Shown: one piece after another, positions 8,768-14,702 of the stretch
Layout: each line of letters opens with the position of its first letter
Numbering within the stretch: the stretch's first letter is position 1
NCBI GenBank assembly: GCA_024196135.1
Contig: JAMQCK010000866.1
Coordinates: forward strand, 1-14,702
DNA length: 14,702 nt
Reading direction: 5' to 3'
Source: Pleurotus ostreatus/Saccharomyces cerevisiae fusant
Taxonomy: Eukaryota > Opisthokonta
Notes under the pieces: generated by a model
The model's input: only the letters and a program-made list of their open reading frames with translations
Told to the model about the DNA's origin: nothing
The model's database searches: none
Position numbers and translations under genes: made by a program

Positions 8768-8965
8768 ATGGACTCCTTCGACCTCGATCTCGCTGCCCTC
8801 ATCGCGTCTGCCCCTACCGTGTCTACATCCGCGCCGACTCAGGTCAAGGACGCGGAGGACATGACCTTCATCGACCTCGCCACCACCATCGAGGCAGGGC
8901 AGCTGCCTGTCGACGAGGAGCGGTCGCACGGGTCGTACACCGGGTTCTATTGTATCGTGTCGTAG
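8768..8965 (+). CDS. Lipopeptide mating pheromone precursor (CaaX type)
   Basis: This 65-aa protein begins MDSFDLDLAALIA and ends FYCIVS. The end is a CaaX box (C62-I-V-S65), the signal for farnesylation, removal of the last three residues and carboxyl methylation. A Glu-Arg pair at 51-52 is the usual N-terminal processing site, which predicts a mature peptide SHGSYTGFYC (53-62) with a prenylated C-terminal Cys. MDSF-type starts, small size, an acidic pro-region and an ER site before the CaaX match basidiomycete B mating-type pheromone precursors, which signal through STE3-like receptors. The ATG has an ACC ATGG context and follows a TATA box and a CT-rich leader. The coding part has no intron. 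No receptor gene lies in this window, so it may be outside the mating locus, or the locus may extend elsewhere. Confidence 0.85.
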   Translation: MDSFDLDLAALIASAPTVSTSAPTQVKDAEDMTFIDLATTIEAGQLPVDEERSHGSYTGFYCIVS

Positions 8966-9017
8966 CCACTCGACACGCGAGCAATGTGCTCGCCCTGTGC
9001 GCAGGCGTCTAGTCGAG

Positions 9018-9067
9018 GTGCGTATGCGATGCATCCCAAGTGACGAAACAGCTGACTTGAAGTTCAG
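9018..9067 (+). other. Intron-like segment downstream of the pheromone stop codon
   Basis: GTGCGT donor, a CTGAC branch-like site near 9052 and a TTCAG acceptor, 50 bp in all, match the coding introns of this window. It begins 52 bases after the stop codon, so it would be a 3'UTR intron if the pheromone transcript reaches it. Confidence 0.5.
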
Positions 9068-9231
9068 ACACCCTGCATCATCGCGTCCCAAGCAGACGCC
9101 TCTTTCCCTGCCAGCCACCAACTCGACCCACCACCGTCGCGAGTTCAACAGCCCACGACGGACATGGTGTCGTCCACCAGTCCAGTATCCCAGCCGTATC
9201 TTTATTTCTCAGATATTTGCCTGGATTGTTT

Positions 9232-9284
9232 GTGCGTGCTGCTCCACCCCCGTCTTCGTCCTTCATAGCTAACCTGACCCCCAG
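9232..9284 (+). other. Second intron-like segment in the pheromone 3' region
   Basis: GTGCGT donor, overlapping GCTAAC and CTGAC branch-like sites, and a CCCAG acceptor, 53 bp. The flanks are not coding in any frame I trust. With the segment at 9018-9067 it suggests a spliced long 3'UTR or a non-coding transcript on the plus strand. Confidence 0.5.
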
Positions 9285-9338
9285 TCATTCTATCTTTGCC
9301 GCCCCGCCTGCTCTAGCGAGTAGCCGCAACGCGGTCTT

Positions 9339-9436
9339 CGGACAGTTCACCCTATCTATCCGGTGGCCTGCCCTTGTCGAGGACGGCTAACCGCCTCTCG
9401 ATAAGGCAGGCTTACCGCCGCCATACGGACAATTCA
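9339..9436 (+). repeat. Short direct repeat CGGACA(G/A)TTCA flanking a hairpin
   Basis: Copies at 9339-9349 and 9426-9436 differ at one base. They bracket the imperfect hairpin at 9361-9417. The arrangement resembles a small duplicated unit in otherwise non-coding CT-rich DNA. Confidence 0.4.
9361..9417. repeat. Imperfect hairpin in the pheromone 3' region
   Basis: Arms 9361-9381 and 9397-9417 pair over CGGT/ACCG at the base, GCCTGCC/GGCAGGC in the middle and TCGAG/CTCGA at the top, with a small bulge and G-T wobbles. The loop is about 15 bases. It could form an RNA stem in a plus-strand transcript. Confidence 0.45.
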
Positions 9437-9741
9437 ACTTGCACCTTGGACTTGCTGTAACCTCTATCTCTATCTCTACTCGCGTCCCTCATCCTCTCTA
9501 CCTACCTACCAATCCGCGTCCTTGCGCGACACCCCCACTAGCTCGAGCTACCTTCCGCGAGCGAGACTTTTGTATCTTTACTGTACAGCACTGTACTTTA
9601 TCGCCGCCCCCAGGGGTTGGCTATCCTTCCGGATATTCTCTCCTGCCTATGCGTCCTTGTTTTTGTTCTCATACCTACTATGCACCATACACGTCGAACA
9701 ATGCATGCATGCGCCGCTTTTGTGGCAACTGAATAATGAAC

Positions 9742-9747
9742 AATAAA
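9742..9747 (+). terminator. AATAAA polyadenylation-type signal
   Basis: AATAAA, preceded by AT-rich sequence, lies about 780 bases after the pheromone stop. It would close a long plus-strand transcript containing the two intron-like segments. Fungal poly(A) signals are degenerate, so this is only suggestive. Confidence 0.35.
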
Positions 9748-9749
9748 TC

Positions 9750-10196
9750 TCTCAGGCTGTGGGTGTCAACTCTTTGTCGTGCATGCGTGGGCGCGCTTCC
9801 TTGTTGTAGGCAAAGGCGAACAGATAAGTTTGTCTCTAGCGAAGTCAACGTTCCCACAAGGAAGAATGTCATTTCACGAGCCTGAGCCAAGTAGCGAATG
9901 ATAGATATGCCCAATACATACGTGGTAGACAGGATAAAGTACGAAGCGTCCAGTGCAGTTCATGTCCTGCGGAGCCGGAAGGTCCAACGCAACAGCGCGC
10001 CGCTCGGCCTGCGCACAACAAGATAAAGCTCCCACGAAAGGCGATCCCGATTGCGTGAAGAGGCGCATTCTCCCTCGAGCGCACGCTTCCATCGTTCCTC
10101 GGAGCGCACGCTTCTGTCGTTCGTGGGAGTGCATGAATGTCTTGCTCTTCAAAGCACATTCACCGCTCCTCAAGGCGCATTCACCACGCACGACCC
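9750..10196. other. Convergent intergenic region between the pheromone gene and USE1
   Basis: No supported gene. It is the 3' flank of both neighbours. It holds the 25-bp tandem repeat at 10077-10126 and scattered GCGCATTC/GCACATTCACC-like echoes up to about 10190. The overlapping frames on both strands lack motifs and I treat them as chance. Confidence 0.5.
10077..10126. repeat. Two-unit 25-bp tandem repeat with a decayed third unit
   Basis: Units 10077-10101 and 10102-10126 both begin GAGCGCACGCTTC and share TCGTTC. A third, decayed unit (GAGTGCATG) starts at 10127. It lies just past the 3' end of USE1, probably in its 3' flank. Confidence 0.55.
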
Positions 10197-11410
10197 TCAA
10201 CGCCTCGTCAGCCGGATGAGGGCGACCATCATGATGAAGAGGATCAAGGTGATGACGATGCAGGCGACCACCAGCCAGGTTGTGCTCCCGCTCTTGCCGC
10301 GGTGGTCCCTGGGGAGGCGTTAGTGTTCTGCAACAGGAAAGAGGTAGCGAGGATGTCAACAAGGATGGTGAGAGGACATGTTCAGCGCGCGGCAGACGCG
10401 AGCGAAAGCGGCAGACGACGTGACTGCGGGCAACTGGAGATGAACTCACCTCAACTTCACCCTCGTACTCGTCAGCATGCCCAAGTTGCTCTCCACCTTC
10501 TCCCCCGCAGCCTCCACAACCGCCTTGTCCTTGACCAGCGCCTCCTGAAAGTGCAGCGCGTTCCGCCGGAGCTGCGCGCTCATCTGCGCGAGCTGGTCCG
10601 AGAGCTCGGTGTGCAGCGCCTGCGAGTTCTGCAGGAACTTGGGCGCGACGGCGCTGCTTGTTGACGAGGTCGGCAGCGAGGGTGCGGCGGGAGAGAGGAG
10701 GGTCGGCATGGTGGTCGTGAGGTCGGGTTGGGTGGTTGAGTCGTTGACTGAGGTGCCGGAGGGTGATGTGGGCTTGGAGGCGGACACGGGGGATATGATG
10801 CTTGGGGGTTCTTGACCGGGCTCGGAGGGGATGAGATCCTCGATGGGGCCTGGAGTGGGGTCGGCGTCGTCCTTGGCGGGCTGCTCGGGTGCTGGAGTAG
10901 GTTCAGGGCGAGGTGGTAGTGGTAGAGGGAGTGAGGCGAGGAGAGGTTCCCGTGGTGGTCGTTGGGGGGCAGATTTCTGACGAGAACGGCGTTAGTGGGG
11001 GTGGTCGTGCGTGAGGCAGACACACCTTCTCCACGTCCTGCATGAAGGTCTCTACTCTATCCAGAGAAACCTTCATAGCATCGTAGGACTTGGTTTGCCG
11101 CCTAGGTAAGGGTCAGTGAGGTGGAAATGTACGCGGTGGCGGGACTCACGGCGTCGGGTCGATATTGCTCAGCTCGATGGTCTTCAGTAGTCGACGCGCA
11201 TACTTGACCTTCTGAGGAAGTCAGGTCAGCACATCGGTCTGAGAGAGCGAACGGACAGAGACGCACCTCCAACGTCCCCAAGCACTTCATCCATGTCTCT
11301 GGCCGATCCGTCTCTTGCCAGACGGTGTTCGCGGTTGATTTCTCCAGCCGTCGGACCAGGCGGCCCAGATTAACCTCATCGTGCGCGCTGGGCTCAAGAG
11401 TCACAGCCAT
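10197..11410 (-). CDS. USE1: USE1-like ER SNARE (tail-anchored)
   Basis: USE1 is a Q-SNARE of the ER that fuses Golgi-derived COPI vesicles with the ER. Minus-strand exons are 11410-11267, 11211-11150, 11101-11026, 10976-10450 and 10308-10197. Introns are 55, 48, 49 and 141 bp, and the phases give 306 aa. The N-terminus (NLGRLVRRLE, then ETWMKCLGTLE and KVKYARRLLK) fits the Use1 helical region. A Pro/Ser/Thr-rich linker covers about 95-205. A heptad-like SNARE helix follows (about 207-270, from KFLQNSQALH to TSTRVKLR). D244 is a candidate for the aspartate that replaces Gln or Arg at the zero layer in Use1 proteins. DHRGKSGSTT leads into one C-terminal membrane span (about 281-303), leaving only TRR after it, as expected for a tail anchor. 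The last intron is longer than the others. The gene starts 245 bp from a divergent SQS1-like gene. Confidence 0.87.
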
Positions 11411-11655
11411 GGTGATACGCGAGTAAGGAAAGAGTATATTCAGACGAAGGGCGAGAACAATAGCAGGGCGTCAGACGTGGAGGCCGGTCCCCGGTCCGGA
11501 GCCCCGCCCAGCAATCGTCGGCAGACACCGAGATCAGTAACCGCTGCTCTCCACGCTCGTCACTCTGACTCTCCGCACGACGTCGGCAGAGATCCCACAA
11601 ATTTTCGACAGATTGCATCCAAATCCCATTCCTTCACGCATAGAACACGATTACG
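11411..11655. promoter_or_regulatory. Bidirectional promoter between USE1 and the SQS1-like gene
   Basis: The start codons at 11410 (minus) and 11656 (plus) face away from each other across 245 bp. I see no TATA box and no strong palindrome. TATA-less compact promoters are common for fungal housekeeping pairs. Confidence 0.5.
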
Positions 11656-14600
11656 ATGGCTAGAGGCAACAATAAGCGCGGCCGCGGCGGCCCACCGAAC
11701 ACAGCGAGAGGCGGGAGCGGCACGCCCAGAGGACGCGGCGGGCGAGGACGCGGTCGCGGGGGGAGGGGAGGTCTGAACAACAGCGGCTACATCCCCTTCG
11801 ACGAGTTCGACCTCCCGATCCCGCTGTATGACAGTGCGTAGCGGGGTTGATCGCCGTCAGTTGGATGCTCACTGATCCCAGACTCCCCCCGGGGTGGGTT
11901 CGCAGGGCGGGCGCGCGGGAATCTGAGGGGAAGGGGAAATGGTCCACTCAGCGGACGAGGGACCCCGAGGGGTAGCTCGACGCCCAGGGGTAACGCACCT
12001 CCGCGACCCGAGTACGCTAGCCCGATGCGCGGGAATGCGCCATCTGCACCAACAAGAGGGGGAATGGGAGCGCGCAATCGCCGTGGTGGGAAGATGGGGT
12101 CGTACAACGCGCCCTTGTCAAGCCTACTCTACGAAGAGCGGCCGCTCTTGCGGCCGATTGTGTTCGTGCGGTCCACGCTTACGGCGACGCTGTTCCAGGA
12201 GGAAGAGGAGATCTTCGAGCCTGGGGTAGAGGAGATCGGTGCGTGAACAGGTTGATGCGGCTTGGGATCACTAGCTAACTGAGTCTACTTCATCCAGACG
12301 ACGCCGAGAAGAGCCACGTCCCCACCGCGAATCGTGTCAACCAGGTCTTCCACATCAAGGACGAGGACGAGGAGGATGATTGCCATGGCGCTACCCACGG
12401 TGTCGACGACAATGTCGATGGAGATGAAGAAGAAGAACTCGAGGAGATCGACTTCGCCGACATCGGCAAGTTTCAAGAGCAAGTTGACGCCGGCGCGATC
12501 GCGATGTCATCCGTCAAGGAGGTTGAGGAGCGTTTCACGGGGATCCACATTGGCGCGCGTGGACAAGAGAGGGAGGTCATGGTCACAACTACGACGGCGA
12601 TGAACATGGAGGCGGACGTGAACTCGTCTGTGGAAGCGTCGACAGACATGGTCGTAGAAGCGGAGCCCGCTGCGCACGAGGAGAAGGAAGAGGAAATGGT
12701 TGTGGATGCGGATCCATCCGAGCAAGCGTCTCGCGAGGAGAAGCGGGCCAAGGAGCAAGCACAGGAGCAGGAAAACCAGGATAATGTTAACGAGACGCGG
12801 GCCAACGAGCACGAGCAGCATACCGAAGCGCAGGAGACGCAGGAGACGCAACCCGAAAAGGCGCCGCAGCCCGAAGAGTCTCCTCAGATCGAGGTCGAGG
12901 CCGTCGAGGCGACCACGAAGGTCGAAGTCGTGGCCCAACCAGCATTCGAATCATCTCTCCCGACCGAGCCGGCGCCTGCCTCTTCCACAGCGCTCGAGGC
13001 GGCACGGGAAGAGATACGCGAAGTCGCACGAGAAGAGCTGCTCGAATTCGCAAACGAACAGGTCGAGGTCGCGCGAGAAGAGCCGTGCGCAGTTGCACAA
13101 GAAGAGGTGCTCGAAGTCGCACGGGAAGAGCATGCATTCGTCGCGAATACATCTACTCTCGCTGGGGAGACTCCAGTGCCTGCGGTCGTGGACCCGGTGG
13201 CTATGGAAACGACTGCAGCACCTGCTGAGGAGCATCCCATGTTCTTCGTCGACACCACACCTGCACCCGTCAATACCTCATCCACACCCTCGAACGAGGC
13301 GCCCGCGCATACAACCGAAGGGCATGAAGCCACGGCCGATGTATCTGCGCCCACGGAGGAACAAGTACCATTCTTTATCGACACTACGCCGTCCATGATC
13401 GACGCGCCCACCACAGTTCCTAGCCGCATTGCACAACTCACGCGCGAGCTACAAGATGAAGACGAGGTCATCGTTTACGTCGCACCGCATCCGCGCTCTA
13501 CGCGCGCCACGCCGGCCCCAGCGCTCCCGCAGATGACCTCCATGCTCACCGGGACGACGAAGACGGTCGACGCGAAGGCATGGGCGCCTACGCCAGCACC
13601 GGCTGCTGCCGCCGTCAGTCCTCCCGCACCCGAATCATTCGCATCCGTCCCACAACCTTCTACCCCCAAAGCCGGGCCCTCTTTCTCTTTCACTCGCTCC
13701 GGCACCCGCCAGCCGCGTCATGCACCCGCCGTCACCCCCGACGGCCGCGCACGCACGCGCATCCGCGAGCGGCAGAGGAACAAGAAGCGGCGGCCCAAGG
13801 GCGAGTGGGGCGCGCTTGGCTTCGGCGCGTTCGGCGCGATGCACGAGGAGGAGCTGTGGGCGCCGGACCCGCGGTATGCGGAGCGGAGGAGGGGAGACTC
13901 GGACTTGGAGTGGGGGACGGATGATGAGGACGAGGGAGGTGCTGGGGCGACGGGTGTCGCGGAGGGGATGGAGGTGGATGCCGATTTGGTGGCGGACGAG
14001 GGCGCGATGAGGCGCTTTGTGCAGTCGATGGGGGTGGAGGGGCAGCGGCATGTGACGATGGACGATATTCGGGATGGCGAGATCTTGAAGGCGGAAGACG
14101 AGGAGGAGGTCGAGAGGGGTCCGGAAAGTGAGAGCAGCGAAGACGATGAGGATGAAGAGGAAGACCTAGCCGCCGACTTGGAGGCGATTCTTCATCAAGA
14201 AGAAGCCGAGATGATGGGCGAGTCCGACGACGACGACGAGGATAGCGACGACAGCGACGATGTGGACGACACGCCGCAGACGAGCTTCCGCAAGCGGCTG
14301 GAGCGCATGCGCGCGGCGAAGGGGAAGCAGCGGGCGCGTGCGCCGGAGGTCGCTGATGACTCGGACGACGACATGGAGATGGACATCGGCTGGGACGTGG
14401 ACGACTACGACGCTATGGAGTGGTCGAATGCGGATGCGGACGAGGCGTTCTTGGATCACGTCGATGTAAGTGGATTCCTTTTGTTATCGAAGATGTGTAC
14501 TCACTGTATACGCAGAAACTCCTGGCGGAGAACAAGCACTTACTAAAGGGCAAGGGCAAGAAGCGTCACGACAAGTTGTTCAACAACATCCTCAACGGTT

Positions 14601-14702
14601 CATTTAATATGGAGGACAGCCTTGATGAACTCTCCCAGTTCAACAAGTTCACGTCGTCCAGTATGACAACACTCCTCTTCGATCACACAGAGCTGACACA
14701 TC
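11656..14702 (+). CDS. SQS1: SQS1-like RNA-processing protein, 3' end outside the window
   Basis: Sqs1 is a nucleic-acid-binding nuclear protein with R3H and G-patch domains that works with the Prp43 helicase in splicing and ribosome assembly. Exons: 11656-11833, 11882-12238, 12298-14465 and 14516 to about 14660, where a GTATGA donor-like site suggests another intron crossing the edge. Introns are 48, 59 and 50 bp, and about 949 codons are visible. Residues 1-45 and 62-135 are RGG-rich, an RNA-binding type sequence. Then come LLRPIVFVRSTLTATLFQE, the EIDFADIGKFQEQVDAGAI block, a long Ala/Glu/Pro/Thr-rich disordered part, a basic run (RERQRNKKRRPK, near 668) followed by GEWGALGFGAF, and an Asp/Glu-rich stretch before the AEN-KH-LL-KGKGKKRHDKLF block. 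The RGG start, the FADIGKFQEQ block and the late acidic and basic parts fit fungal Sqs1 proteins. The defining R3H and G-patch domains are expected downstream, so this name is probable, not proven. Confidence 0.72.
12990..13136 (+). repeat. Degenerate Glu/Ala-rich repeats inside the SQS1-like protein
   Basis: The protein has successive units built on VAREE (EVAREELLEF, EVAREEPCAV, EVAREEHAFV), with related AQEE and ANEQ variants between them. The DNA shows repeated GTCGCACGAGAAGAG-like words. The segment should form a charged helix and looks like internal expansion. Confidence 0.5.
13238..13394 (+). repeat. Two copies of an FFxDTTP motif in the SQS1-like protein
   Basis: PMFFVDTTPAPV near 13238-13270 and VPFFIDTTPSMI near 13366-13400 are close repeats about 130 bases apart in otherwise disordered sequence. 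Their hydrophobic-acidic form resembles short linear binding motifs. No partner can be named. Confidence 0.45.

Noticed and set aside
9439..9746. Short Cys-ending frames that might be further pheromone precursors
   Set aside because: The frame ending CGN has only two residues after the Cys, and the overlapping frame ends NNEQ. Neither has a CaaX box or a Glu-Arg processing site.
12507..13471. Long minus-strand frames opposite the SQS1-like gene
   Set aside because: They are antisense to repetitive, low-complexity codons; their Leu/Arg- or Ser-rich composition is an artefact of Glu/Ala-rich coding on the plus strand.

Overview
The window looks like a piece of a basidiomycete (Agaricomycete-type) genome. 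The evidence is short introns of about 44-59 bp with GTRNGT-like donors, CTNA-type branch points and CAG/TAG acceptors, GC-rich coding sequence, a CaaX-type mating pheromone precursor, and Crinkler-like NTPase-nuclease genes of the kind that are expanded in mushrooms. No rRNA, tRNA, CRISPR array or intact transposase was seen.

Left part (1-1839): a minus-strand fragment of the Golgi tethering gene COG3 (Sec34) lies at about 361-1488. It is spliced and open, but has lost both its expected first exon and the large C-terminal part. It ends abruptly at a sequence breakpoint near 360. Beyond that is a possible unrelated first exon that runs towards the window edge.

Central part (1840-7882): two large paralogous genes stand head to head around a 238-bp intergenic region. 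Both encode Crinkler (CRN/CR)-type proteins, with a P-loop NTPase followed by a restriction-endonuclease-fold domain and a basic nuclear-type tail. The minus-strand copy (963 aa in my model) keeps the nuclease signature D...QAK. The plus-strand copy (815 aa in my model) keeps both Walker motifs but reads QTS where the nuclease lysine should be. The shared promoter carries two perfect inverted repeats and a CACGTG site. A divergent pair of one apparently active and one apparently dead nuclease is the most interesting system here.

Middle right (7883-10196): about 2.3 kb with one short gene, a 65-aa lipopeptide mating pheromone precursor ending CIVS. It has a TATA box, an inverted pair of HMG-box-like cores upstream, and two canonical intron-like segments downstream of its stop. 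No pheromone receptor (STE3-type) is in the window. The rest of this stretch is CT-rich non-coding DNA with small repeats and a hairpin.

Right part (10197-14702): two housekeeping genes share a 245-bp bidirectional promoter. USE1, an ER tail-anchored SNARE, is on the minus strand and complete in five exons (306 aa). An SQS1-like RNA-processing protein is on the plus strand and runs off the right edge before its expected R3H and G-patch domains. COG3 and USE1 both act in ER-Golgi membrane traffic, but I see no evidence that they work together here. The layout suggests an accessory block (Crinkler pair plus gene fragment) next to a conserved block.
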